Part shown: positions 26,038 to 34,765 of the stretch, in pieces
Numbering within the stretch: the first letter of the stretch is position 1
Layout: the number at the start of each line of letters is the position of its first letter
NCBI GenBank assembly: GCA_016719945.1
Contig: JADJYE010000002.1
Coordinates: forward strand, 310,001-374,000
Direction of reading: 5' to 3'
Origin: Polyangiaceae bacterium
GTDB lineage: Bacteria; Myxococcota_A; Polyangia; Polyangiales; Polyangiaceae
Length of the DNA stretch: 64,000 nucleotides
Notes under the pieces: model-generated
What the model saw: the letters and a program-made list of their open reading frames with translations, nothing else
What the model was told of the DNA's origin: nothing
Database searches by the model: none
Translations under genes and position numbers: made by a program

Positions 26038-27201
26038 TCACGGCGCCGGGACGTTCGCCCAGGCAGCGTCGCCCGCGAGGGCTTGCGCGATCCAGTCCGT
26101 GAGGGCCGTGCCGTCCTGGTTGACGGAGCCGAGCGCGTTGTCGAGGAAGACGTGCTCGTCGCCCGGGATGAGGAACAAGCGGAAGCCGCTGCTCCCCGCG
26201 GCGACGCGGTCTCGGAGGTCCTCGAGGCCCGCCGTGTACTCGGCGAGATCGTAGTCCAGCGGAGAGGTCTGGAGGTTCACGCAGTCGTCGAGGCCGAAGC
26301 CGAGCAGGTTGGTGATGGTCGCGTCCTCTGCGCTCGAGATGAGCCCCAGGCGCGCGTCGGGGTATTTGCCCAGCAAGTGCTCGACGAACGCTTCGGTGAA
26401 GTTGCCCTCCTGACATTCCGGGCAACCCGCCGCGATCGTGTCCGCATAGCCCCACGTGTCATAGAAGTGCTGCTGGAGACACTCGGGGGCGTAGGGCGCG
26501 GAGAGCAGCGGGCCGGAGTCGTCCATGAGGATGGTGTCGACCTCGGCGCCGAACGCGGACGCGACGTGGTCGTAGTTGAGGGTCGCGCCGAACCCGCCGG
26601 CGCTGATGCCCGTGAGCACGACGCGCTGGGCGCCGGAGAACGTGGGCACGAGCCGCTCCAGGAACGCGCTCATGTTGGAGTAGCCCTTGAACTGGCGCTC
26701 GACGTTGGCGACCGTGACGCCTTCGCGATCTCCGGCGTGCAGGTCGCCGGAGCAATACGGCACGTACACGAAGCTCATGTCCTTGTACGGATTGTCGGGG
26801 TTCGAGCGATCGAGGTACGGGTATTGCCCGACGTCGTCCGCGCCCTGGGCGGCGAACTTCTCGGCGTCGTAGCCGTCCAGGTTCGCGGTCGACGCGCAGC
26901 TCCCGAAGTTGAAGCAGGCGTTGCCGCCCTCGAGGAAGATGACGACGTCATCGTTCGCGCCGTGGCGGTTGATGGCGAAGCCTGTCTCGGAGCCGTCCAT
27001 GCACTGGGTGCCCGGGAACGGGACCCAGGTCCACTCGCCCTCCGGGGCGTTGATCGGGCCCTCGGTCCCGATGCCGCCGGTGCCCGCTTCGCCGCCGGCG
27101 CCACCTCCTCCGGAGGAAGAGTCGTCGCCGCATCCGGTCAGCGTGCCGGTGGTGACGAGGGCGATGGGGAGGGCGACGAAGAAGACGAGGGCGCTACGCA
27201 T
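26038..27201 (-). CDS. Pectinacetylesterase/Notum-family lipoprotein
   Basis: A 387-residue lipoprotein: lipobox TLTGC (Cys24) followed by a Gly-rich linker. The catalytic domain shows VIFLEGGNACFNFGSC (oxyanion-hole region), VYVPYCSGDLHAGD, nucleophile Ser200 in LTGISAGGFGA, probable Asp293 (SSAEDATI) and His350 in PGDEHVF. This is the arrangement of plant pectinacetylesterases and animal Notum. Expected reaction: removal of acetyl (or other acyl) groups from polysaccharide or protein. Anchored on the cell surface or periplasm. Two strong inverted repeats lie just upstream (27240-27360). Confidence 0.86.
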   Translation of the reverse strand: MRSALVFFVALPIALVTTGTLTGCGDDSSSGGGGAGGEAGTGGIGTEGPINAPEGEWTWVPFPGTQCMDGSETGFAINRHGANDDVVIFLEGGNACFNFGSCASTANLDGYDAEKFAAQGADDVGQYPYLDRSNPDNPYKDMSFVYVPYCSGDLHAGDREGVTVANVERQFKGYSNMSAFLERLVPTFSGAQRVVLTGISAGGFGATLNYDHVASAFGAEVDTILMDDSGPLLSAPYAPECLQQHFYDTWGYADTIAAGCPECQEGNFTEAFVEHLLGKYPDARLGLISSAEDATITNLLGFGLDDCVNLQTSPLDYDLAEYTAGLEDLRDRVAAGSSGFRLFLIPGDEHVFLDNALGSVNQDGTALTDWIAQALAGDAAWANVPAP

Positions 27202-27239
27202 GGCGAGAGACTACAGCGGTGTTCGGTTGCCGTGATCGA

Positions 27240-27289
27240 GTTTGCCGCTCCAAGGGCTCCTTTGGGTGAGAGCCCTTTCCGCGGCAAAC
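27240..27289. repeat. Nested inverted repeat (long hairpin)
   Basis: Outer arms GTTTGCCGC (27240-27248) and GCGGCAAAC (27281-27289) enclose inner arms AAGGGCTC (27252-27259) and GAGCCCTT (27270-27277), separated by matching TCC internal bulges. The 50-base element lies 38 bases upstream of the pectinacetylesterase ATG, so it would sit in its 5' leader or promoter. It could be an RNA structure, an operator or a REP-like element. Confidence 0.5.
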
Positions 27290-27325
27290 AAGCCCCCACC
27301 TCTGCACCCGCCGCTCGATCTTCAA

Positions 27326-27360
27326 TGGCGAGGGTCGGTCAAGGCAACCGACCCTCGCCA
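27326..27360 (-). terminator. 14-bp perfect hairpin downstream of DUF1295 gene
   Basis: TGGCGAGGGTCGGT (27326-27339) pairs perfectly with ACCGACCCTCGCCA (27347-27360) around a 7-base loop. It lies 38 bases beyond the stop of the DUF1295 gene. There is no T-tract on either strand, so it may act as an RNA 3'-end stabiliser, a factor-assisted terminator or a DNA-level repeat. Confidence 0.5.
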
Positions 27361-27398
27361 AAGCAAGCCGCTCGCAGGTTGGCGCGCAGCTCTTTTCG

Positions 27399-28240
27399 TC
27401 AGGGCCCCGTCTCGACGCGCTCGGCCGCGGACGGGCTCGCGGGCGGCCGGGGCCACAGCCGCGAGGTCCGCCTCTGGTACTCGACGTACGACGGGTACCT
27501 GGAGACCGTGATGCTCTCGGTGAAGTTGGTCGAGCCATGGAAGAGCCCGGTGAGCACGGCCGCCCCGACGATCGAGACGTTGAGCACCTCCCCGGTCGCG
27601 GCCACCGAGAGAACAGGTAGAACGCCCACCACATCGCTTGCTCGCAGAAGAAGTTCGGGTGCCGTGAGAGGCGGAACAGCCCGGTCGTGCAGAACGGCGG
27701 GTCGACGGCCTCGCCTCGGGCGACACGCTCCCTCTTCTGCTGGTGGAAGCGCCACTGTTGGTTGTCAGCGATCGTCTCGCCTGCGAGGAACGCGACGAAC
27801 AGCGCGGCTGCGGCGGCGTCGAGCAGCCCGAGGGGTCGAGCGCCGCTCGCGGCCGCGACCCACGCGGGCAGCGTGATGAGCAGCAGGATGACGTTCTGAA
27901 CGCCCGCGATGAAGAAGAACGCGAACAGCTGCCACTGCCACGGTGACATCTTGCGGCGCAAGACCTGCCACCGATAGTCCTCGCCGCCCTTCGCGTAGCC
28001 GCCCTTGCGGGCGAAGTTGAAGGTGAGCCGCGCGCCCCACGCGAGGGCGAGCGCCGCCATGAGGGTGAGGCGCGGATCCGCGAACCGCGACTGCCACGCG
28101 AACCACGCGACGTACAGCACCGGGACGATCGACCACAGCCGATCGACCCACGAGTGCTCGTTCGCCAGCACCCCGAGCAGCCAGCACGAGAGCGAAACCG
28201 CAGCGCAGCCGTAGATGGCGTACGCGAGAGCAGGGTCCAT
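27399..28240 (-). CDS. DUF1295/steroid 5-alpha-reductase-like membrane protein, frameshifted
   Basis: A polytopic membrane protein of the isoprenylcysteine methyltransferase/steroid-reductase superfamily. It has about six hydrophobic helices and the C-terminal nucleotide-binding signature GLFRLSRHPNFFCEQAMWW. The frame breaks near 27605. Upstream it reads ...FYLFSR, while the natural continuation (VAATGEVLNVSIVGAAVLTGLFHGS) is one frame over. One extra G in CGGTGG would restore a 280-residue protein, so a sequencing deletion is likely. The ATG at 28240 is preferred over a GTG six codons upstream. DUF1295 members are thought to reduce double bonds of lipids or steroids; the substrate is unknown. 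Confidence 0.82.
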
Positions 28241-28279
28241 CGCCGCCGACCCTAGCACGCGTCCGAGGCCGCGGCCTCA

Positions 28280-29335
28280 TCAGGGGTCCGCGGCGAGCGA
28301 CAGCGTGACGTGCTTCATACAGCTCAGCTGGGCCGCCTGCCCAGCGGTCCTGAAGCGACCGCCCTTCGGCTCTCTGAGCCGCACGTTCCTCGGCCCGCAG
28401 CGGACGAGGTTCTTCTCGTTGGTCTGGCCGACCACGACGCCTTGGACGACGACGTCGAGACCGGCCGTAGACTCCACCGTGAGGTACGCCTGAAAGGAGA
28501 GGAGGCCGGCGGCGGGCTCGCTCGAGGGCTCCACGCTCGTCGGGCTCGGGGCCGAGGACGCGGTGGTGGGAGGCGCGGTCTCGGACGCAGCCTCGCTGGG
28601 CGCGGCCGTCGCGGTATCGGACGCAGCCTCGCTGACCGTCGAGGCGCCGCTCGCGCTCTGGGCCGTCGCGGTCGCAGCGGGAGCGGCGTGTGGGGCGGTG
28701 GAGGTCGACGTCGCGGCGGCCGTGGCGAGCGCCTCTGCGGTCGTGGTCGGAGCTCTCGGCTCTGGCTTCGGGCCGAGGACCAACAAGGCGATTCCACCGC
28801 ATGCCATGAGCACTGCGACGCCGACGGCGACGACGAGCGGGGCGCGGCTCGATGGCTTGCGCGCTGCGGCCGGCGCGGGCGGGATGAGCCCGGGCGGGTG
28901 GGACGAGTACGTCGGCTGGGGCGCGTAGGGGGACGGGCTCGATGGGCCCGCCAACGCGGGCGGCGTGGAGCCGGGCGTCGGCGCCGGCAGCGTTGGGGGC
29001 ATCGGCGTCGGGATCCGAGCCTGTGGCGGCGCCGAGCGCGGGAGCGGCTGAGCCTCCGGCACTGCGGGCATCATCATCGTCCCGCTGGGCTCTGGCGGGG
29101 CGAGCGCCTGCATCTTCACCGTCTTCATCGGCGCGCCCAGGCGCGGCGCCTGTGAGCCAGGGCGCGGCACCGTCGGCGGCTCCGGGCGCGAAGGGGCAGC
29201 CAGCGCGTCCTCGGGGTGGGACTCTCGCAAGAACGTGTCGACGAAATCGTCGACGCGCAGCTCCGCGGCGCCTTGCGCGATGTCTCTGCGGGAAGACTGG
29301 ACCAGCTCTCGCACGGTGTCGGGCGAGCTCTCCAT
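28280..29335 (-). CDS. Bitopic membrane protein with Pro-rich cytoplasmic and Ala/Thr-rich periplasmic parts
   Basis: A 351-residue protein starting at ATG 29335, which has AAGGA five bases upstream (a GTG at 29359 is the alternative). Residues 1-50 are an acidic helical segment. About 60-165 is a Pro-rich disordered region, about 168-190 a single membrane helix (VVAVGVAVLMACGGIALLVLG), about 195-280 an Ala/Ser/Thr linker, and the last 70 residues a small beta domain ending CMKHVTLSLAADP. The tail resembles PEGA-like modules of myxobacterial signalling proteins. There is no kinase domain, so it may be a receptor-like partner for a kinase. Function unknown. Confidence 0.68.
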   Translation of the reverse strand: MESSPDTVRELVQSSRRDIAQGAAELRVDDFVDTFLRESHPEDALAAPSRPEPPTVPRPGSQAPRLGAPMKTVKMQALAPPEPSGTMMMPAVPEAQPLPRSAPPQARIPTPMPPTLPAPTPGSTPPALAGPSSPSPYAPQPTYSSHPPGLIPPAPAAARKPSSRAPLVVAVGVAVLMACGGIALLVLGPKPEPRAPTTTAEALATAAATSTSTAPHAAPAATATAQSASGASTVSEAASDTATAAPSEAASETAPPTTASSAPSPTSVEPSSEPAAGLLSFQAYLTVESTAGLDVVVQGVVVGQTNEKNLVRCGPRNVRLREPKGGRFRTAGQAAQLSCMKHVTLSLAADP

Positions 29336-29493
29336 CGGATCCTTGCGCGGACGGTTCACGGCTACGGTGCCAGCGTACGCCCGTGAAGGCGAGGACCCAA
29401 GCCAAGGCCCAAATTGAGGCCTCCAGACCTCACCCTGTCCCAGCCGCGCCGCCGGCGAATGGTCGCGGCGCTCGCCGGTGCTACGGTCCCTCG

Positions 29494-30123
29494 GTGCGAG
29501 TCTTTGTCCGCCGAGCCCTGTCGGTCTTCAGCGTTTCGCTGCTCGCCGGGTGCACCCCGCCGGTCGACAAGGCGATCGGAGGCGCAGAGACCGCCGCCCC
29601 TGAAGGCACCTCCGCTCCGGCTCAGCCCGAGCTCCGGGTCGAGGTCGGGCTGCTCGAGCAGCCCGCGGACGCCGAGCCCAAGCCGCAGAAGCCGGTCGAG
29701 AAGAAGAAGTACGACAAGGACCTCAAGGGCAACGACGGTCCGACCAGGGCTGAAGCGCCGCCGGAAGGAACGCCGAGCACTGGCGATCTGACCGGCGGCG
29801 ACACGACCAAGTCCGACGGGAAGATCACGGCCGCGACCACCGAGTCGACAGGGGGGCACGTCGAGCCCTCCGCGGTGCGAGACGCGGTCGCCGCTCAACT
29901 GCACCTCTTCTCCCGCTGTCTGCGCGCAGACGCCTCGATCGAGATCGAGGTGACGGTCGCTCCGTCCGGGCGTGTCATCGAAGCGCGGAGCTCACGCAGC
30001 GTGCCCGACGACCCCAAGCTGCGAGACTGCCTCGTCGCGGCGTTCAAGCAACTGACGATCTCACCGCACGACAGCTCGGCGGCAGCGCGGGTCAGGCTCG
30101 CCGTGGCGCTGAAGCGGCTCTGA
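29494..30123 (+). CDS. Lipoprotein with AgmX/PglI-type C-terminal domain
   Basis: From the GTG at 29494 the product is 209 residues, with lipobox LLAGC (Cys about 18). A charged low-complexity linker (to about 125) leads to a C-terminal domain with HLFSRCLRADASIEIEVTVAPSGRVIEARS and LRDCLVAAFKQLTI. This two-Cys, TonB-like beta-alpha-beta module is the AgmX/PglI C-terminal domain found in many myxobacterial proteins connected with gliding or envelope functions. No gliding genes are adjacent, so the role is uncertain. It converges on a GT-C-like gene. Confidence 0.75.
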   Translation: MRVFVRRALSVFSVSLLAGCTPPVDKAIGGAETAAPEGTSAPAQPELRVEVGLLEQPADAEPKPQKPVEKKKYDKDLKGNDGPTRAEAPPEGTPSTGDLTGGDTTKSDGKITAATTESTGGHVEPSAVRDAVAAQLHLFSRCLRADASIEIEVTVAPSGRVIEARSSRSVPDDPKLRDCLVAAFKQLTISPHDSSAAARVRLAVALKRL

Positions 30124-30151
30124 CCCGGGGGGCGCTCCCCTGAGGGCCGGG

Positions 30152-30165
30152 GCCTCCATGGAGGC
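30152..30165. repeat. 14-base perfect palindrome between convergent genes
   Basis: GCCTCCATGGAGGC is self-complementary over its full length and lies in the 50-base gap between the AgmX-domain lipoprotein and the convergent membrane protein gene. It has no loop, so it is a poor RNA hairpin. It may be a protein-binding site or simply part of a terminator with the neighbouring GGGGGCGCTCCCC. Confidence 0.3.
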
Positions 30166-30173
30166 GACGGCCG

Positions 30174-31859
30174 TCAATCGCTCGACGGCTGCCCGACCTC
30201 GTACGGCGCCTCACGACGGAAGTAGATGTCGAAGTCGCCGATCTTCTCTGCGAAGCGGTACTCGTCGTCGAGCATCGATCGCAGCCGCTTGAACTTGCTC
30301 AGCGAGACCGCCGAGTCGTCGGTGCTGCCGGTGACCATGGGGAAGACGTCGTGGTGCTCTACGACGATGACCTTGGGGGGGGTCTTCGTGAGGTCGGCCA
30401 TGAGCGCCTCCTGCATGGGCTTGTCGCTCCAGATCGCGCGCTGCGGGACGTTGTAGATGAACTTGCTGGCGAGCGGCCGGTCCGCAAGATCGTAGATCGC
30501 GCACTCGAAGCCCCACACGAAGAGGGGGTCCTCCTTCGCCGTGTGCTCTGCGACGTACACCGCGACGGCGCGGTTCTGCACGGCGTCGACGTCGGCGATG
30601 CACGCGAGCTCGTCCCACGCGGTGACGGGATCGGCCGGGCGCGAGAGCAGCAGGTCGAGCCGCTTCTTGTTTCGGTGGCCGAACGAGCCCTCCCCGAAGT
30701 TGGGGGCGGTGCAGTTCGCGTAGGCGGCCGTCGAGAAGATCGCCGTGAACGCCGCGACGCCCGGCAGCCCTCGCGCGGCGGCGAACACCAGCGCCTTCTC
30801 GAGACCCAGCGCAGCGAGCAAGGCCGTCAGCGGGAAGGTCGCTCCCCAGTGGTACGGGAAGAACTTCCCCTGCATCACGATGCCCGCCACGTGCACGAAG
30901 ATGCAGCCGAAGATCGCGGCCACGCCCAGGGCCTCGTCCTTCGTCGGGCGGAACGCGAGCAGCGCGAGGATGCCAGCGAGCAGCGCGCCCGAGTAGCCGC
31001 TGAGCCACTCGGTGAAGCCGTAGTACGCCATCGGCAGCAGGCTCTGCTTCTCCCAGCTGATCTTGGTGTACTCGGGCGTGAAGACGAACAAAACCTGGTG
31101 CAGATCGCCGAGCGCACCCTTCGCCCAGAACCAGCCGAGGATGAGCGCGAACGGTGCCGCGCCGCCTGCGACCATCCCTGCGAGCGGGATCCAAGAGCGC
31201 AGGGGGTCGAGCGCCTTGAGCGAGCGCTTGTCGAGGATCTCGCGCGCGCCGACCAGCAGCACGACCATCGCGCCCGCGCCTGCCAGCGGCGGCTTCATCA
31301 GGCCCGAGGCCCCGAACAGGGCGCCCGCCGCGATCCAGAGGCCCAGCGCGCGGCCGCGCGCCGGCGCGTCGAGGGCGCGCGTCGAGAGCACGAGCGCCCA
31401 GATCGTCATCGTGGCCCCGAAGGTCTCGGGCTGCGCGGTGTGCCAGAAGTCGAGCTGCAGGTGGATCTGTGAGGCGAGCGCCGCGGCGAACAGGCCTACG
31501 GTTCGTCGCCCGAACAGCCGCTCGGAGAGGCGAATCATGCCCCAGGCGGTGCCGAGCATCGCCGCGACCTCGAGGATGCGGATGCCCACCATCGCGGGCC
31601 CGAAGAGCGCGCGCGCGAGCGCGTACATCAGGAAGATTCCCGGTGGCTTGAAGTCGAACGCGTCCTTGTACGGCATGCGGCCAGCGAGGATCTCCCGCGC
31701 GACGAGCGAGTAGATCGACTGGTCGCGGCCGTGGTCGAACGTGAGCACGAGGGCCGCGCAGGCGACGATGACGGCGACGCTGAGCCACGACGCGGCGTCG
31801 AGGACGCGCCTCACGTTGGGGGCGGAGTCGCGCTGGCTCTTGGCGCTCGGGCTGGGCAC
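30174..31859 (-). CDS. Polytopic membrane glycosyltransferase-like protein (GT-C/PMT type)
   Basis: A 561-residue protein with about eleven hydrophobic helices between 20 and 400 and a soluble C-terminal domain of about 160 residues. The first extracytoplasmic loop contains FDHGRDQSIYSLVAREILAGRMPYKDAFDFKPPG. The Asp-Gln and KPPG elements are typical of the ArnT/PMT-like (glycosyltransferase 39) family. GTG start at 31859. Third GT-C-like protein in 10 kb, so this neighbourhood may support surface glycan assembly. Confidence 0.74.
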   Translation of the reverse strand: MPSPSAKSQRDSAPNVRRVLDAASWLSVAVIVACAALVLTFDHGRDQSIYSLVAREILAGRMPYKDAFDFKPPGIFLMYALARALFGPAMVGIRILEVAAMLGTAWGMIRLSERLFGRRTVGLFAAALASQIHLQLDFWHTAQPETFGATMTIWALVLSTRALDAPARGRALGLWIAAGALFGASGLMKPPLAGAGAMVVLLVGAREILDKRSLKALDPLRSWIPLAGMVAGGAAPFALILGWFWAKGALGDLHQVLFVFTPEYTKISWEKQSLLPMAYYGFTEWLSGYSGALLAGILALLAFRPTKDEALGVAAIFGCIFVHVAGIVMQGKFFPYHWGATFPLTALLAALGLEKALVFAAARGLPGVAAFTAIFSTAAYANCTAPNFGEGSFGHRNKKRLDLLLSRPADPVTAWDELACIADVDAVQNRAVAVYVAEHTAKEDPLFVWGFECAIYDLADRPLASKFIYNVPQRAIWSDKPMQEALMADLTKTPPKVIVVEHHDVFPMVTGSTDDSAVSLSKFKRLRSMLDDEYRFAEKIGDFDIYFRREAPYEVGQPSSD

Positions 31860-31941
31860 GGGCCCTCTTTACCAGCGCCCGGCGTATGACAGGAAGCTGA
31901 CAGCGTCCCCGCCGCCGTTCGTACTAGGGTGCGCGGCTACC

Positions 31942-33039
31942 ATGCGGCTCGTAGCGGTCGTCAACGAAAAGGCCAGGCGTGGCGGTCCGGCGGTCGCCCG
32001 CGCCCTGAAGGCGGCGCTTCCCGGCGCCGAGGTCATCCTCACCCGCTCCCTCGACGAGCTCGAGGGCGCTGCGCGCTCCATCGTCGACAACCCGCCCGAC
32101 CTGGTGGTCGGCGCCGGCGGCGACGGTACCTCCATCGCGTTGCTCAACGCGGTGCGACGAGCTCGGCCTCGTGAAGGCACGGCGCGGCGCACCCTGCTCA
32201 AGCTTGGGCACCTCAAGCTCGGCACGGGCAACGGCTGGGCGAACGCGGTCGGCGCGCCGTCGGTGCGCAAGTCGCTCGAGCTGCTCGCCCGGGCGGAAGC
32301 GCTCCCGTCACTCCCCTTCAAGGCCTTCGATCTCGTCGAGGTAAAGGGGCTGGTCGCGCACTTCGCTGGCACCGGTTGGGACGCCGAGCTAATCGACGAT
32401 TTCCACGCCCAGAAGACTGGTCCGAGCCTGTTGCCCAGGCGCGTGCGTTATGGGGTAGGCGGGTACCTCAACGGCCTGTTCACCCGCTCGGTGCCGCGCA
32501 ACCTCAGGCTCCCTCGCGTCCACGTCGAGATCGTCAACGTCGGCGCCGCCGCCTTCGGCGTCGATGCGCGCGGGCACGCGTTCGAGCTGCCGTTCTCCGC
32601 GAATGGCGAGGAGCACGCCACCCTCTACCGCGGCCCGGTGAGCGTCTGCTCGGTGGGCACCTCGCCCGAGTGGGGCTTCGGCTTCCGCGCCTTCCCGTTC
32701 GCCGGCCTCGTCCGCGGGCGCTTCAACCTGCGCATGTACGTGGGCAACACGATGGAGGCGGTGAGCCGCATCCCGCTGCTTTGGACCGGCAAACACCCGC
32801 TCGACAAGATGCTCACCTGGCTGCTGACGAGCTGTGAGGCGCGCTTCTCCAGGCACGTGCCGTTCCAGATCGGCGGTGATCTCCTCGGCCACTTCGACCG
32901 CATCCAATACGACATCTCCGACGACACCGTCGACGTGCTCGACTGGCGCGCGCTCGTCCGGGAGCTCGAGCCGCGGCGCCTGCCGTCACCGTTCGCCGAC
33001 GTGATCGAGCCCGCGCTGTCGACGATGATGCGGCGCTGA
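31942..33039 (+). CDS. Diacylglycerol/lipid kinase family protein
   Basis: A 365-residue protein starting at ATG 31942. The N-terminal NAD-kinase-like domain opens VAVVNEKARRGG and carries the nucleotide-binding GAGGDGTS (57-64) and LKLGTGNGWANAVG, matching the DAGK catalytic family (LCB5/YegS). A C-terminal beta domain includes IGGDLLGHFDRIQYDI. Expected reaction: ATP-dependent phosphorylation of a lipid hydroxyl such as diacylglycerol or a sphingoid base. Myxobacteria do make sphingolipids, so either is possible. It faces away from the GT-C gene. Confidence 0.85.
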   Translation: MRLVAVVNEKARRGGPAVARALKAALPGAEVILTRSLDELEGAARSIVDNPPDLVVGAGGDGTSIALLNAVRRARPREGTARRTLLKLGHLKLGTGNGWANAVGAPSVRKSLELLARAEALPSLPFKAFDLVEVKGLVAHFAGTGWDAELIDDFHAQKTGPSLLPRRVRYGVGGYLNGLFTRSVPRNLRLPRVHVEIVNVGAAAFGVDARGHAFELPFSANGEEHATLYRGPVSVCSVGTSPEWGFGFRAFPFAGLVRGRFNLRMYVGNTMEAVSRIPLLWTGKHPLDKMLTWLLTSCEARFSRHVPFQIGGDLLGHFDRIQYDISDDTVDVLDWRALVRELEPRRLPSPFADVIEPALSTMMRR

Positions 33040-33071
33040 CCGTCGCGCCCCGCCTTCGCCCTGAGCCGCCG

Positions 33072-34765
33072 CTACGCGAGCGAGACGAGCACCGTTTTCA
33101 GGTGTGCGTCTTCGCCCGGCGGCGGGGGGAAGTCGGCGGGGCAGGCGAGGTTCTTCATCTGCGTGACCTCCCTGCCGGCCGCCCGCGCCGCGCTGTGAAG
33201 CCGCTTGCGGAGCTGCCCGATCGAGATCCCTCGGTGGTTCGTGCACGCGAGCAGCTTGCCTCAGGGCGCACGACCGAGAGCGTCGCAGCGGCGAGGTGCT
33301 CGTAGTCGTCCTCTGCGCTGAACCGAGACTTCTTCGTCGTCGAGAAGCTCGGGGGGTCGAGCAGCGCGAGGTCCCAGGTGCGCCCGCGCGCCTTCGCCGC
33401 CGCGAGGAACGCGAAGACGTCGGCCTCGACGCACTCGTGAGCGTCCTGCTTGGCTCCCACGCGGTCGAGGTTACGTCGCGCCCACTCCAGGGCACCGCGG
33501 CTGGTGTCGACCGTCGTCGTCCTCGCGGCGCCTCCACCGCGGCGACCACGGAGAAAGCGCCCGTGTACGCGAACAGGTTCAGCAACACGAGGCCCTTCGC
33601 GGCGGCGCGGACGCGCCTGCGGTTGTCGCGCTGGTCGAGGAAGATGCCCGTGGAGAGCCCGTCGCCGGTGCACCTCGAAGGGCACGCCCCCCTCGACCAC
33701 CTCGAAGGTCGGCGCGGCGGGGTCGCCGGCGATCGGCTCCGATGGAGCGATGTCGTCGCGTCGCGAGTCGACGATGCGGCTCGCGTGTTTGGGCCGGAAT
33801 TTCGCGTACACCCCGGCGGCGCCTGCGTCGACGAGCGCCTGCGCGACGGCCTGCGCCTCGGCCTCGGGGGCGTCCTCGTAAAACGAGAGCACCGCGTGCC
33901 GCCCATAGAGATCGATCGTGATCCCCGGCAGCCCGTCTCCAGCGCCGTTGACGATGCGCAGGGCGTTCGTGTCGCCCGTCGCGACGACGCCGAAGCGGCG
34001 CTCGGCCGCGTCCACGATCGCCGCGGCCAGCTCCTCGCGCGAGCCCGCGCGGCGCGGCGGCTGACCCGACAGCGCCCTCGTCAGCTGCGAAGGCACGGGC
34101 GCGTTCGCGGTGAGCGGCTGTCCCGTCGAAGGGTGGCGCAGCTCGAGCGCTCGTGCGTGGAGCATGAGCCGCACCTCGGGCGCACCCCCGTACAGGGGAT
34201 CGCCCACGATCGGCGCGCCCGCCGCGGCGAGCTGCACGCGCAGCTGGTGGGTTCGGCCGGTCTTCGGCACGAGCTCCACGAGGGCACGCCGGCCCCGACG
34301 CTCCAGCACCGCGAGCTCGGTGATGGCCTCCTGCTCCCCGCGTCGAGGCCTGCCATCGAACGCGCGGGCAGCGCGCGCGCCGTCCTTCGCCTCCGATATC
34401 AGGTGGTGGAGCACGACCTTGGCGGGCACCCGCCCCTCCACGACCGCGACGTACACCTTGCGGACCTTGTGGCCCTCGAACTGCTTCGCCAGCGAGGCGT
34501 TGGCCTCTCGCCGCCGCGCGAACAGCAGGACGCCGCTCGTGTCGCGATCGAGCCGCTGATGGATCCCGAGGTACGTGGCGCGGCCTGCGCGCTCGAGGTG
34601 CGCCGTGAGCCAGGACACCACATCGTCGTGGCGACCCTCGTCGGGCGCGTGCGTGGACAGCCCATAGGGCTTGTCGACGACCAGGACGTCCTCGTCGTCG
34701 ACCAGGATCCGCGCCCGGGGAAACTCGGCGAACAGCGGGATCGTCGTGGCGGGCGGCGCGCTCAC
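33072..34765 (-). CDS. Fused RluA-family pseudouridine synthase and RlmI-like SAM methyltransferase, three frameshifts
   Basis: The N-terminal half (to about 240) is an RluA/RluD-type pseudouridine synthase: DVLVVDKPYGLSTHAP, catalytic Asp73 in HQRLDRDTSG, and KTGRTHQLRVQL. The second half matches RlmI-type class I methyltransferases: GLPGITIDLYG, TGIFLDQRDNRR, NLFAYTGAFSVVAA, LALLDPPSFS and a C-terminal LLACTNHRGIS. Both halves normally modify 23S rRNA. The coding sequence is broken near 33665, 33538 and 33260; the last two are repaired by one added C each. The true end is TAG at 33072-33074. Several errors in one gene may mean poor local sequence, but real decay cannot be excluded. Its start overlaps the LolA-like gene stop (34762-34765). 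Confidence 0.8.
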
